Below are positions 23,634 to 32,450 of a stretch of DNA of 64,000 nucleotides, in pieces. The notes beneath the pieces were generated by a model. It saw only the letters and a list, made by a program, of their open reading frames with translations. It was not told the origin of the DNA and searched no databases. Location: NCBI GenBank assembly GCA_963843945.1, contig CAWJMF010000002.1, positions 868,001 through 932,000 of the forward strand, given 5' to 3'. The DNA comes from CAWJMF01 sp963843945. GTDB lineage: Bacteria; Vulcanimicrobiota; Vulcanimicrobiia; Vulcanimicrobiales; Vulcanimicrobiaceae. The translations under genes and the position numbers were made by a program. Position 1 is the stretch's first letter. The number at the start of each line of letters is the position of its first letter.

Positions 23634-25342
23634 GCGAACACCGGCTCGGCCGCGGATTCGCTCGGCCCGAGCGCGTCGTGGACGCTCGCTCCGGGCGGAA
23701 TGAGCGGCCAGCAGTTCTCGGCGGGGAAACAGGCGCAGTGCAGGAGCATCGCTTCGCGGGTCCCGAGAAAGCGCTCGAGTGCACCGTCGAGCTGCGCGGG
23801 TTCCGAAACGCTTTCGGCGCGCAGGCCGTAAGCGCGCGCGATCGCGACGAAATCCGGGTTGTCCGACAAGTCGGTCGCGGAGTAGCGTTGTTCGTAAAAG
23901 AGCTCTTGCCATTGCCGCACCATGCCGAGCCGGCGATTGTCGATCAGCAAGATCTTCACCGGCAAGTCGTAACGCCGCAGGGTGGCGAGTTCGCTCAGCG
24001 ACATTTGGAAGCCGCCGTCGCCGACGACCGCCACCACGTCGCGTCCGGGATGCGCGAACTGCGCGCCGATTGCGGCGGGCAGACCGAAACCCATCGCACC
24101 GAGGCCCGCCGAGGTCAAGAAAGCGCGCGGGTCCGCGGCGCGCTGCCGCTGAGCCGCCCACATCTGATGCTGCCCCACGTCCGTCGCAACGATCGCATCC
24201 GCCGGTAGCGCGGCGAACAGACGGTCGAGCACGGCGGTCGCCGACAGGTCGTTTTCCGGAGCTCGATCGACCGGCAACGCGCCGCCGAGCGAACGCGCCC
24301 GTTCGGCCCAGTCGCCGAATGCCGGCACGTCGCTCGCACCCAAGCGGCGCAGCAAGTGGGTCAGCGTCTCGCGCAGATCGCCGTGCAGCGCGACCGCGGC
24401 CGGCACGATCTTTCCGATTTCCGAAGCGTCGATGTCGGCGTGGATGAAACGCGCGTTGCGCGCGAACTTGTCGGGACGTCCCGTCACGCGATCGTCAAAG
24501 CGCATGCCGAGGGCTAGGACCACGTCCGCCTCCGCGACGGCGATGTTGGCGGCTTTCCAACCGTGCATGCCGAGCATGCCCAGAAAGCGCGGGTCGCCGG
24601 GTGCGGCGCACCCGAGTCCGTTGATCGTCGCGGTGTGCGGCAGGTCGAGCTGCGCGCAGAGCTTGCGGAAAAGATACGTCGCACCGGCGCTGCGCACGCC
24701 GCCCCCCGCGATCGCCACCGGCCGCCGTGCGCTCCGTAGGAGCGCGATCGCTTCGTCGAGCGCCGCTTCCTCGGGCCGCAAAGGCGTGGTCGCGGCGGGT
24801 CGCGGCGCGAACGGATCGAAGGCGGCGACCGCCGCTTTCAAGACGTCTTGCGGAATGTCGACCAGCACCGGCCCGGGCCGCGGGCCGCGCGCGACCCGAA
24901 AGGCGGCGCGGAGGGTCCGCTCGAGGGCGGCCGTTTCGCGAACGCAGACGCTGCGCTTGGTGACCGGACCGGCAATCGAAGCGACATCGGCTTCTTGAAA
25001 AGCGTCCGTGCCCATGACCGCCGTGCGTACCTGACCGGTGATGGCCACGATCGGAATCGAATCCATCTGCGCGTCGAGGAGGCCGGTGATGAGGTTCGTC
25101 GCTCCGGGCCCCGAGGTCGCGACGCAGACCCCGACGCGCCCGCTCGCGCGTGCGTAACCGCCCGCGGCGAAGGCGGCGCCCGCCTCGTGCCGCGTCAGCA
25201 CGTGCAACAAGCGATGGCCGAGCAGCGCGTCATACAGCGGCATGATGGCCCCGCCGGGGTACCCGAAGATCGTCTCAACGCCTTCGTCGGCGAGCAGATC
25301 GAGGACGAGGCGTGCGCCGGTCGACTGGCCGGTCTCGAGCAC
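23630..25342 (-). CDS. ilvB: Acetolactate synthase large subunit IlvB
   Basis: IlvB joins two pyruvates, or pyruvate and 2-oxobutyrate, using thiamine diphosphate, magnesium and FAD; first committed step of branched-chain amino acid synthesis. The 570-residue protein has the N-terminal Glu motif TRHEAGAAFAAGGYARA, the middle domain GMLGMHGWKAANIAVAEADV, and the thiamine motif VVGDGGFQMSLSELATLRRY ending in NRRLGMVRQWQ. GTG 25342 is preceded by AAAGGGAG. Expression is governed by a leader peptide and intrinsic terminator directly upstream (25358-25495). Confidence 0.96.
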   Translation of the reverse strand: MLETGQSTGARLVLDLLADEGVETIFGYPGGAIMPLYDALLGHRLLHVLTRHEAGAAFAAGGYARASGRVGVCVATSGPGATNLITGLLDAQMDSIPIVAITGQVRTAVMGTDAFQEADVASIAGPVTKRSVCVRETAALERTLRAAFRVARGPRPGPVLVDIPQDVLKAAVAAFDPFAPRPAATTPLRPEEAALDEAIALLRSARRPVAIAGGGVRSAGATYLFRKLCAQLDLPHTATINGLGCAAPGDPRFLGMLGMHGWKAANIAVAEADVVLALGMRFDDRVTGRPDKFARNARFIHADIDASEIGKIVPAAVALHGDLRETLTHLLRRLGASDVPAFGDWAERARSLGGALPVDRAPENDLSATAVLDRLFAALPADAIVATDVGQHQMWAAQRQRAADPRAFLTSAGLGAMGFGLPAAIGAQFAHPGRDVVAVVGDGGFQMSLSELATLRRYDLPVKILLIDNRRLGMVRQWQELFYEQRYSATDLSDNPDFVAIARAYGLRAESVSEPAQLDGALERFLGTREAMLLHCACFPAENCWPLIPPGASVHDALGPSESAAEPVFA

Positions 25343-25357
25343 CGTGAGCTCCCTTTC

Positions 25358-25393
25358 AAAAACAAAAGCCCCCCGCCGGCTGGCGAGGGGCTT
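25358..25393 (-). terminator. Intrinsic terminator acting as ilv attenuator
   Basis: Reverse strand: AAGCCCCTCGCC pairs with GGCGGGGGGCTT (12 pairs including one G-U) around loop AGCC, followed by TTGTTTTT. It lies between the leader peptide stop and the ilvB Shine-Dalgarno, the classic attenuator position. GGCGA within leader codons 19-20 can pair with TCGCC of the left arm, giving a possible antiterminator when a ribosome stalls earlier in the leader. Confidence 0.85.
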
Positions 25394-25417
25394 CCGCGTA
25401 TGTCGTGTTCCCGAGTC

Positions 25418-25495
25418 CTACGCGATAGCTCTCCGTCGCCCAACCGATGGCTGGCGAATAAGGCTAACTACGAGTACGAGAAGTGCGCGGAACAT
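25418..25495 (-). CDS. ilvL: ilv operon leader peptide (25 residues)
   Basis: Too short for normal gene calling. Reverse strand from ATG 25495 to TAG 25418 it codes 25 residues whose positions 5-13 are LLVLVVSLI: eight of nine residues are Leu, Val or Ile, the products of the operon that follows. Further Val and Ile codons occur at 18 and 24. A terminator starts 24 bases after the stop. Stalling on branched-chain codons when charged tRNA is scarce should favour read-through into ilvB-ilvM-ilvC. No Shine-Dalgarno precedes the ATG, but a promoter lies 9 bases upstream, so translation probably begins on a nearly leaderless transcript. Confidence 0.85.
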   Translation of the reverse strand: MFRALLVLVVSLIRQPSVGRRRAIA

Positions 25496-25504
25496 CTGAG
25501 GCTG

Positions 25505-25534
25505 TGTGTACCACGCGCCCGGGCGCCAAGTCAA
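25505..25534 (-). promoter_or_regulatory. Promoter of the ilv leader and operon
   Basis: Reverse strand: TTGACT (25534-25529), 18-base spacer, TACACA (25510-25505), then nine bases to ATG 25495. The spacer contains a 12-base palindrome, GCGCCCGGGCGC (25515-25526), that might be an operator but is less telling in GC-rich DNA. Confidence 0.6.
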
Positions 25535-25585
25535 GTGTTCGGCGGCAGGAAACAATCCTTGACGCCCCAAGCGAGAAGACTGCGC

Positions 25586-28500
25586 ATGAACTATTTTATC
25601 CGGCGCCCGATTTTCTCGGCTGTCTGTTCGATCGTCATCCTGCTGGTCGGGCTGGTCGCGATCCCGACGTTGCCGGTCTCGCAGTATCCGCAGATCGCCC
25701 CGCCCACCGTCTCGATCGGGGCAAGCTACGTCGGCGCCAGCGCGGCGACCCTCGAGGCAACGGTCACCACGCCGCTCGAGGAAGCGATCAACGGGGTCGC
25801 CGGCCTCCGCTACATGACCTCCACCAGCACGAGCAACGGCGTCGTGACGATCACCTGCGTCTTCAACCTCGGGACGAATCTGGACATCGCGGCGACCGAC
25901 GTCCAGGCCGCGGCCAACGGCGCTCTCGGCCTTTTGCCGGCAGCCGTTCGGAACACCGGGCTCACGATCCGCAAAAACTCCGGCTCCTTCGTCATGGCTT
26001 TCGGCGTCTACTCGGATTCGCCGCGCCTCACCAACCTCTACGTCGCGAACTATACCGACGTCAACTTGGTCGACGCTCTCAAGCGGGTCAAGGGGGTCGG
26101 CGACGTGCGCGTCTTCGGCGATCGCAAGTACGCGATGCGGCTTTGGCTCGACCCCAAGCGCCTGGCGGTGAACGGGCTCACCGCCGACGATGTCGTGAAC
26201 GCCCTAGCCGCACAAAACGTGCAGATCGCGACGGGCTCCTTCGGGCAGCCGCCGATTCCGGCGACGCAGATGCACCAACTGACGATCGAGGTCGTCGGGC
26301 GCTTGCGCACGCCGGACGAGTTCGGAAACATCGTCTTACGGACGACGCCCAACGCCGGCTACGTACGCGTGCGCGACGTCGGGCGCGTCGAACTCGGCGC
26401 TGAGGACTATTCGACGAACCTGCGCTTCAACGGCCACGCCGCGGTTGGCCTCGCGATCCTGCAGCTGCCCGATGCCAACGCACTCGACGTCGCGCGCGGC
26501 GTGAAGGACGCAATGAGCCGGCTCTCGGTCGCCTTCCCGCCCGGCATGCACTACGCGGTCGGCTTCGACTCGACCGCCTTCGTCAACGAGTCGATCAAGG
26601 AAGTCCTGATCACCCTCGGGCTCTCGATCGTCCTGGTGGTGCTGGTCATCTTCCTCTTCTTACAAGATTGGCGCACGACGCTGATCCCGGCGATCACGAT
26701 TCCAGTCTCGCTCGTCGGCACGTTCGGACTCATGAAGGCCCTCGGCTTTTCCATCAACACGCTGACGCTCTTCGGGCTCACGCTGGCGACGGGCCTCGTC
26801 GTCGACGACGCGATCGTCGTGATCGAAAACATCTCGCGCTTCATCGTCGAAAAAAAGCTGCCGCCGCGCGAGGGAGCCGAGGGCGGCCTGAGCGAGATCT
26901 TCGGCGCGGTCGTGGCGAGTTCGCTCGTGCTGCTCGCCGTTTTCGTGCCGGTCGGATTCTTCCCCGGAACCACGGGGGAACTCTACCGTCAGTTCGCGCT
27001 GACGATCGCCAGCGCGATCACCATCTCGCTCTTCACCGCGCTGACGCTGACCCCGGCGCTCTCGGCCTTGCTGATCCGCGACGAAGCCGGACCGCACAAC
27101 GCCTTCTTCCGATTGGTCGACCGGATCATTGCCGCAACCCGCGCCGCCTATCACCGCTCGCTGCCGCGGGTCCTGGCGCGTCCGCGCACGACCGGCGCGC
27201 TCTTCGTGATCGGGCTGGCCGCGACGGGACTCATGTTCGTCAACACGCCGACCGCGTTCATCCCCAACGAAGACGTCGGTTACTTCATCACGACCTTGCA
27301 AGCCCCGGACGGCTCCTCGCTCTCCTACACGTCGGATGCGGCGCAGCGCGTCGAGGCGATCCTGCGACGGCAGCCGGAGATCGCGGCCGTCTTCAGCGTT
27401 CAAGGCTTCAGCTACGCGGGCCAGGGCGCCAACCTCGGCCTGATCTTCACCCCGCTCAAACCGTGGGGCGAGCGGCCGGGCCAAGAGCACACGTTGAACG
27501 CGGTTCTGCGCCGCCTCAAGCCGCAACTCGACGCCTTCGCGGGCGCAAAAGTCGTCGCGTTCAATCCGCCGGCGATCTCCGGCGTCGGGAACGTCGGCGG
27601 CTTTCAGTTCGAGATCGAAGACAAGAGCAACATCGGACTGATCCCGCTCAACCACGCGGCCAACGCTTTCATCGCCGCGGCCAACAAGGACCCCAACCTG
27701 ACGTCCGTCTTCACGACGTTCCGCGATGCGAGTCCGGAACTCGTGGTGCAGATCGACCGCGACAAGGCGCAGGCCGCCGGCGTCTCGATGCAGAGCGTCT
27801 TCGACACGCTCGGCGTCTTCCTCGGCTCGGACTACGTCAACGACTTCACCTACAATGCGCGCTCGTACAAGGTGTACGTGCAAGCCGACACGCCCTACCG
27901 GCTCGACGAGGACGCGCTGCAGAACATCTACGTGCGCTCCGACGCCGGCGGAATCATTCCGCTTTCGAGCCTGACCACCAACACGCCGGCGATCGCCGCG
28001 CCGATCATCAACCACTACAACATCTTCCGCGCGATCGAAGTCGACGGTCAGGCCGCGCCGGGCCACTCGAGCGGCGACGCCATCGCGGCGATGGAGCGGA
28101 TCGCGAAGACCGCTTTGCCGCCGGGCACCGGCTACGAGTGGACCGGCATCGCGCTCGAACAGCTGGCGGCCGGCGGCCAGTCGGCGCTGATCTTCGCGCT
28201 CGGCATCGTGTTCGTCTTCCTGGTCCTGGCCGCGAAGTACGAGAGCTTCAGCGATCCGCTGATCATCATCTTCACGGTACCGCTCGCGATTCTCGGCGCC
28301 CTGGCCGGCCTATGGAGCCGCGGTCTGCCGAGCGACGTCTACGCCCAAGTCGGGTACGTCATGCTGATCGGCCTCGCCACGAAAAACGCGATCTTGATCG
28401 TCGAGTTCGCCAACCAGCTGCGCGCGCAGGGCTACGATCCGAAAAGTGCGGTAGAGCACGCCTGCGAGATCCGGCTGCGGCCGATCTTGATGACCTCCCT

Positions 28501-28750
28501 CGCGTTCATCCTCAGCATCGTGCCGCTCGTCGTCGCCGCCGGCGCCGGAAGCGCGGCGCGTCACTCGCTGGGGACGGTCGTTTTCGGCGGCATGATCGTC
28601 TCGACGATCTTGAACCTCTACGTCATTCCGGTGCTGTACGTTTTCATCGTGAACCTCGCCACGCGGGGCTCGAACCGGCGCAGCGGCGTTCCCGAGCGCG
28701 CGCCCGCGCTTGACGCGGGCACGGAGCCCGTGGTACCTTCCGGCGTATGA
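25586..28750 (+). CDS. HAE1-type RND efflux pump (AcrB/MexB family)
   Basis: A 1054-residue inner-membrane proton-driven pump for hydrophobic compounds. It starts MNYFIRRPIFSAVCSIVILL (first helix). The proton-relay acidic pair in GLVVDDAIVVIEN falls exactly at D407 and D408 as in AcrB; the partner Lys is K933 in LATKNAILIVEF. Two large periplasmic loops and twelve helices are as expected, and the length equals AcrB (1049). No periplasmic adaptor or TolC gene is nearby, so partners must be coded elsewhere. Its ATG lies about 90 bases from the divergent ilv leader. The TGA stop overlaps the ATG of the leu leader peptide, and the leu promoter lies inside its last codons. Confidence 0.95.
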   Translation: MNYFIRRPIFSAVCSIVILLVGLVAIPTLPVSQYPQIAPPTVSIGASYVGASAATLEATVTTPLEEAINGVAGLRYMTSTSTSNGVVTITCVFNLGTNLDIAATDVQAAANGALGLLPAAVRNTGLTIRKNSGSFVMAFGVYSDSPRLTNLYVANYTDVNLVDALKRVKGVGDVRVFGDRKYAMRLWLDPKRLAVNGLTADDVVNALAAQNVQIATGSFGQPPIPATQMHQLTIEVVGRLRTPDEFGNIVLRTTPNAGYVRVRDVGRVELGAEDYSTNLRFNGHAAVGLAILQLPDANALDVARGVKDAMSRLSVAFPPGMHYAVGFDSTAFVNESIKEVLITLGLSIVLVVLVIFLFLQDWRTTLIPAITIPVSLVGTFGLMKALGFSINTLTLFGLTLATGLVVDDAIVVIENISRFIVEKKLPPREGAEGGLSEIFGAVVASSLVLLAVFVPVGFFPGTTGELYRQFALTIASAITISLFTALTLTPALSALLIRDEAGPHNAFFRLVDRIIAATRAAYHRSLPRVLARPRTTGALFVIGLAATGLMFVNTPTAFIPNEDVGYFITTLQAPDGSSLSYTSDAAQRVEAILRRQPEIAAVFSVQGFSYAGQGANLGLIFTPLKPWGERPGQEHTLNAVLRRLKPQLDAFAGAKVVAFNPPAISGVGNVGGFQFEIEDKSNIGLIPLNHAANAFIAAANKDPNLTSVFTTFRDASPELVVQIDRDKAQAAGVSMQSVFDTLGVFLGSDYVNDFTYNARSYKVYVQADTPYRLDEDALQNIYVRSDAGGIIPLSSLTTNTPAIAAPIINHYNIFRAIEVDGQAAPGHSSGDAIAAMERIAKTALPPGTGYEWTGIALEQLAAGGQSALIFALGIVFVFLVLAAKYESFSDPLIIIFTVPLAILGALAGLWSRGLPSDVYAQVGYVMLIGLATKNAILIVEFANQLRAQGYDPKSAVEHACEIRLRPILMTSLAFILSIVPLVVAAGAGSAARHSLGTVVFGGMIVSTILNLYVIPVLYVFIVNLATRGSNRRSGVPERAPALDAGTEPVVPSGV
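28710..28739 (+). promoter_or_regulatory. Promoter of the leu leader and operon, inside the RND gene
   Basis: TTGACG (28710-28715), 18 bases, TACCTT (28734-28739), then seven bases to the leader ATG 28747, predicting a leaderless transcript. The spacer holds the inverted repeat CGGGC/GCCCG around ACGGA. The promoter lies in the last 14 codons of the pump gene. Confidence 0.6.
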
Positions 28751-28803
28751 ACGGCTTGGCTCTTTCGTTCGGCCTCCTCCTTAGCGGTACGCCCCCAGCG
28801 TAA
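28747..28803 (+). CDS. leuL: leu operon leader peptide (18 residues)
   Basis: From ATG 28747, which overlaps the RND stop as ATGA, to TAA 28801-28803 it codes MNGLALSFGLLLSGTPPA. Five of 18 codons are Leu (TTG, CTT, CTC, CTC, CTT), three of them consecutive. A strong intrinsic terminator follows 28 bases after the stop and leuA starts right after it. This is the layout of leucine-operon attenuation: a ribosome stalled at the Leu run should allow read-through into leuA-leuC-leuD-leuB. No Shine-Dalgarno is seen; the close promoter suggests leaderless translation. Confidence 0.85.
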   Translation: MNGLALSFGLLLSGTPPA

Positions 28804-28830
28804 TCGCTAGCGCCGTTTGCCCTCTTCACC

Positions 28831-28868
28831 GAGGCCCGTCGCCAAGCGACGGGCCTCGATTCTTTTTT
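28831..28868 (+). terminator. Intrinsic terminator acting as leu attenuator
   Basis: A perfect 12-base stem, GAGGCCCGTCGC and GCGACGGGCCTC around CAA, followed by GATTCTTTTTT. It ends 12 bases before the leuA start and just before its Shine-Dalgarno, so it must be bypassed for leuA to be expressed. It may also end transcripts from the pump gene. Confidence 0.9.
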
Positions 28869-28880
28869 CGGGGGATCTCG

Positions 28881-30572
28881 ATGCACTCGATGCCGACCCA
28901 CAAGTATCGGCCCTTCGCGGCGCAACCGCTGGCGGATCGCAGCTGGCCCGCGCGGCGCCTCGAGCGCGCGCCGGTCTGGGCCAGCGTCGATCTGCGTGAC
29001 GGCAATCAGGCGCTGGTCGAACCGATGGGCCCCTCGCGTAAGCGGCGCATGTTCGAGCTCTTGGTGCGGCTCGGATTCAAAGAGATCGAAGTTGGGTTTC
29101 CGGCCGCGTCGCAGACCGATTTCGACTTCGTGCGCGAGCTGATCGAGGAGGATCGGATTCCACACGACGTCACGATCGCGGTGCTCACGCAAGCCCGCGA
29201 GGAGCTCATCGAGCGCACCTTCGACGCGTTGCGCGGCGCGAACCGCGCGATCCTCCATCTCTACAACTCGACCTCGACGGTGCAGCGCCGCGTCGTGTTC
29301 GGACTCGATCGCGCCGGCATCATCGAGATCGCGGTGCGGGGGGCGCAGGCGATCGCGGCGCGCGCGGCTCGGCTTCCGGGAACCGACCTGCGCTTCGAGT
29401 ATTCGCCCGAGAGTTTCACCGCGACCGAACCGGACTTTGCCGTGGAGATCTGCGACGCCGTGCTCGACGTGTGGCAGCCGGCGGTGGAGCGGAAAGTCAT
29501 TTTGAATCTGCCGGCGACCGTCGAGATGGCGATGCCCAACGTCTATGCCGACCAGATCGAAGCGTTCGCGCGCGCGCTCGGCCGGCGCGAGGCGATCGTC
29601 CTCTCGATCCACCCGCACAACGACCGCGGCACCGCCGTCGCCGCGGCGGAACTCGCCCTGCTGGCCGGCGCCGAACGCGTCGAAGGTACGCTTTTCGGCA
29701 ACGGCGAGCGGACCGGGAACGTCGATTTGGTCACGCTCGCGCTGAACCTGTTCACGCAGGGCGTCGATCCGCAGCTCGACCTGCGCGACGTACCCGGCAT
29801 CGTGCGCGATTTCGAATACTGCAACCGTCTGCCGGTTCATCCGCGCCATCCGTATGCGGGCGAGCTCGTCTTCACGGCGTTTTCGGGCTCGCACCAAGAC
29901 GCGATCAAGAAGGGCTTCGCGGCGCGCGACGCCGCCGGCGAGCTTTGGGAGGTTCCCTACCTGCCGATCGATCCGCTCGACATCGGGCGTAGCTACGAAG
30001 CCGTCGTCCGCATCAACAGCCAATCGGGGAAGGGCGGCGTCGCCTACGTCCTGCTAAACGACTACGGCTTCGATCTTCCGCGCGGGCTCCAGATCGAGTT
30101 CGGCAAGACGATTCAAGCCATCAGCGAGGAGCGCGAAGCCGAGATCGCGCCCGCCGCGATCTGGGCGGCCTTCGTGCGCGAGTACTTCGCGGGCAACCGG
30201 CGTCTCGCGCTTGCCGGCTACCGCACGAGCGTCGAGGCTGCGGGACGCGTCGCGCTCGAAGGCACGCTGCAGCGCGACGGCCGCGAGCGGGAGGTGCGGG
30301 GCGAAGGTAACGGCCCGATCGACGCCTTCGTCGACGCGCTATGCCGCGAGACGGGCATCCCGCTGGCCGTCGCCGATTTCCACGAACACGCGCTCGGTTC
30401 GGGGGCCGACGCCGTCGCGATCGCTTACGTCGAACTCGAAATCGCCGGCTCGAAACGGTTCGGCGTCGGACGCAACGCCAACATCGTCACCGCGTCGCTG
30501 GAAGCGATCCTCTGTGCACTCGATCGTTCCGCCGCCCTTGCCGAGGTCGAAAATGCCGCAATCGCTCTTTGA
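28881..30572 (+). CDS. leuA: 2-Isopropylmalate synthase LeuA (long form)
   Basis: LeuA condenses acetyl-CoA with 2-oxoisovalerate, the committed leucine step. The 563-residue protein is of the long, fungal/actinobacterial type. WASVDLRDGNQALVEPM (D-L-R-D-G-N-Q catalytic and metal motif), EVGFPAASQTDFDFVR, SIHPHNDRGTAVAAAEL (H-P-H-N-D) and GTLFGNGERTGN are all present, and the last 120 residues form the leucine-binding regulatory domain. GGGGGA precedes ATG 28881. It overlaps leuC by 20 bases. Control is by the attenuator upstream, plus likely feedback inhibition by leucine. Confidence 0.95.
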   Translation: MHSMPTHKYRPFAAQPLADRSWPARRLERAPVWASVDLRDGNQALVEPMGPSRKRRMFELLVRLGFKEIEVGFPAASQTDFDFVRELIEEDRIPHDVTIAVLTQAREELIERTFDALRGANRAILHLYNSTSTVQRRVVFGLDRAGIIEIAVRGAQAIAARAARLPGTDLRFEYSPESFTATEPDFAVEICDAVLDVWQPAVERKVILNLPATVEMAMPNVYADQIEAFARALGRREAIVLSIHPHNDRGTAVAAAELALLAGAERVEGTLFGNGERTGNVDLVTLALNLFTQGVDPQLDLRDVPGIVRDFEYCNRLPVHPRHPYAGELVFTAFSGSHQDAIKKGFAARDAAGELWEVPYLPIDPLDIGRSYEAVVRINSQSGKGGVAYVLLNDYGFDLPRGLQIEFGKTIQAISEEREAEIAPAAIWAAFVREYFAGNRRLALAGYRTSVEAAGRVALEGTLQRDGREREVRGEGNGPIDAFVDALCRETGIPLAVADFHEHALGSGADAVAIAYVELEIAGSKRFGVGRNANIVTASLEAILCALDRSAALAEVENAAIAL

Positions 30573-31923
30573 AAAAATCTGGGAAGCGCACGTCGTCGAG
30601 GAGTTGCCGGGCGGCAACGCGCTCGTTTTCGTCGACCGGATCGTAGCGCACGAGATCACGACGCCGACCGGCGCGCTCGACATCGAGCGCAACTTCGGCG
30701 ACCGGTTGTTCGACCCCAAGCGCATCGTGGCGATCAACGATCACGTCGCGCCGGCCAAAGACACCGAGACGGCGATTCAAGCCAAGATCCTGCGCGACTG
30801 GGCGAAGCGCCACGGCATCGTGATGTACGACATCGGCCAGAACGGCATCTGTCACGTCGTCGCGCCTGAGCGAGGCTACGTCGAACCCGGAATGACCATC
30901 GCTTGCGGCGACAGTCACACCTGCACGCTCGGCGCCTTTGGTACGTTCTCGCTCGGCATCGGCACGACCGCGCAAGCCGGCGCGATGCTCGCGGGATGCC
31001 TGATTCTCCAGCGCCCGAAGGTCTTGCGGATCACCCTCGAGGGACGGCTCGCGCACGGCGCTACGGCCAAAGATCTGGCGCTCTACGTGATCTCGCAGAT
31101 CGGCTTCAAAGGCGGAACGAACCACGTCATCGAGTATGGCGGTTCGACCATCGAGTCGCTTTCGATGGACGAGCGCATGACGCTCTGCAACATGGCGATC
31201 GAGTCGGGTGCGACAACGGGCCTTTGCCCGCCCGACGAGACGACGTACTCGTACCTGCGCGGCCGCGAGAACCAACCGTCCGGCGAAGCCTTCGAGCATA
31301 AGGTCGCGGCCTGGCGCGCGCTGCAAGCCGATCCCGATGCGGCGTACGACCGCGAGATCGTGCTCGACGTCGCCGAACTGCGGCCGATGGTCACCTGGGG
31401 CACGAACCCCGGCGAATCGGTTCCGCTCGACGGCGTCGTTCCGGAGGGTGCGAGCGCGGCGAGCCTCGACTACATGGGGCTCGCCCCCGGCGTAGCGCTG
31501 CGCTCGCTCGAACTCGATCAAGCCTTCATCGGTTCGTGCACGAACTCGCGCTTGTCGGACTTGCGCGCTGCCGCCGGCGTGCTGCGCGGACGCACGGTCA
31601 AAATTCCGACGATCGTCACGCCGGGCTCGCAGGCCGTCAAGCGCGCGGCCGAGCGCGAGGGCTTGCACGACGTCTTTCAAGATGCGGGCGCGCTCTGGAC
31701 CCATTCCTCGTGCGGACCGTGCCTTGGAATGTCGATGGGCGTGCTCGCGCCCGGCGCGCGCTGCATCTCCTCGACGAACCGCAATTTTCCCGGCCGGATG
31801 GGCGCGGGCGGGCGCGTCCACCTCGCCTCACCCGCCGTCGTCGCGGCGAGCGCGGTGTTAGGCCGGATCGCGGGACCCGAGGAAGTTGAGGCCGTCCCGG
31901 CAGCCGAGGCGGCGCTCTCATGA
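30553..31923 (+). CDS. leuC: 3-Isopropylmalate dehydratase large subunit LeuC
   Basis: Iron-sulfur subunit of isopropylmalate isomerase, which moves the hydroxyl of 2-isopropylmalate. The 456-residue aconitase-family protein has the three [4Fe-4S] cysteines in FIGSCTNSR and SSCGPCLGM, plus ACGDSHTCTLGAFG near residue 116. ATG 30553 gives the usual MPQSLFEKIWEAHVV start; the Shine-Dalgarno GAGG is inside leuA. It overlaps leuD by four bases. Confidence 0.96.
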   Translation: MPQSLFEKIWEAHVVEELPGGNALVFVDRIVAHEITTPTGALDIERNFGDRLFDPKRIVAINDHVAPAKDTETAIQAKILRDWAKRHGIVMYDIGQNGICHVVAPERGYVEPGMTIACGDSHTCTLGAFGTFSLGIGTTAQAGAMLAGCLILQRPKVLRITLEGRLAHGATAKDLALYVISQIGFKGGTNHVIEYGGSTIESLSMDERMTLCNMAIESGATTGLCPPDETTYSYLRGRENQPSGEAFEHKVAAWRALQADPDAAYDREIVLDVAELRPMVTWGTNPGESVPLDGVVPEGASAASLDYMGLAPGVALRSLELDQAFIGSCTNSRLSDLRAAAGVLRGRTVKIPTIVTPGSQAVKRAAEREGLHDVFQDAGALWTHSSCGPCLGMSMGVLAPGARCISSTNRNFPGRMGAGGRVHLASPAVVAASAVLGRIAGPEEVEAVPAAEAALS

Positions 31924-32450
31924 TCGTCGACGGATTCGTCCTCCCGATCGATCGGGCCGACATCGACACCGACCAAATCATTCCGGCCCACCTGCTGACC
32001 GGCATCGAGACGACCGGGCTCGGCCGGCATCTTTTTCGCGGCATGCCGGGCGGTCTCGAGCTGCTCGAGCGGGCCCATCCCGAAGCCTGCGTGCTCGTGA
32101 CCCGCGAAAACTTCGGCTGCGGCAGCTCGCGCGAACACGCGGCCTGGTCGCTGAAAGACCGCGGCTTCCGGGCGGTCATCGCGCCCAGTTTTGCGAGGAT
32201 CTTTCACGAGAACGCCTACAACAACGGTCTCGCGCCGATCGTCGTCGACGCGGCGCAGGTCGACCGGTTGCTCGGCGCAGAACGCTTGCGAATCGACCTG
32301 ATCGAGGAGACGATCGTCCACGACGACGGTACGCGGCTGAAGTTTTCGCTCGATCCGCTGCGCAAGCAGTTCTTGCTCGAGGGTGGCTACATGGAATTCC
32401 TGGCCAAACGTACCGATACAGTGCGCGCCTGGCTCGCGGCTCGCGCGTGA
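31920..32450 (+). CDS. leuD: 3-Isopropylmalate dehydratase small subunit LeuD
   Basis: Swivelling small subunit that completes the LeuCD isomerase. The 176-residue protein has DRADIDTDQIIPAHLL near the start and the substrate loop RENFGCGSSREHAAW, both diagnostic. ATGA overlap with leuC and GTGA overlap with leuB make the three genes a translationally linked set. Confidence 0.96.
   Translation: MIVDGFVLPIDRADIDTDQIIPAHLLTGIETTGLGRHLFRGMPGGLELLERAHPEACVLVTRENFGCGSSREHAAWSLKDRGFRAVIAPSFARIFHENAYNNGLAPIVVDAAQVDRLLGAERLRIDLIEETIVHDDGTRLKFSLDPLRKQFLLEGGYMEFLAKRTDTVRAWLAARA

Noticed and set aside
26668..28713. Long second-frame open stretch (about 680 codons) within the RND gene
   Set aside because: Arg/Ala/Gly-rich translation without motifs, fully inside a certain gene; an effect of high GC.
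28796..28811. Small hairpin AGCG-TAAT-CGCT around the leu leader stop as a third attenuator element
   Set aside because: Only four pairs; cannot be told from background in GC-rich DNA.
28644..30023. About 460 codons open antisense to leuA
   Set aside because: No recognisable motif; leuA is complete on the other strand.
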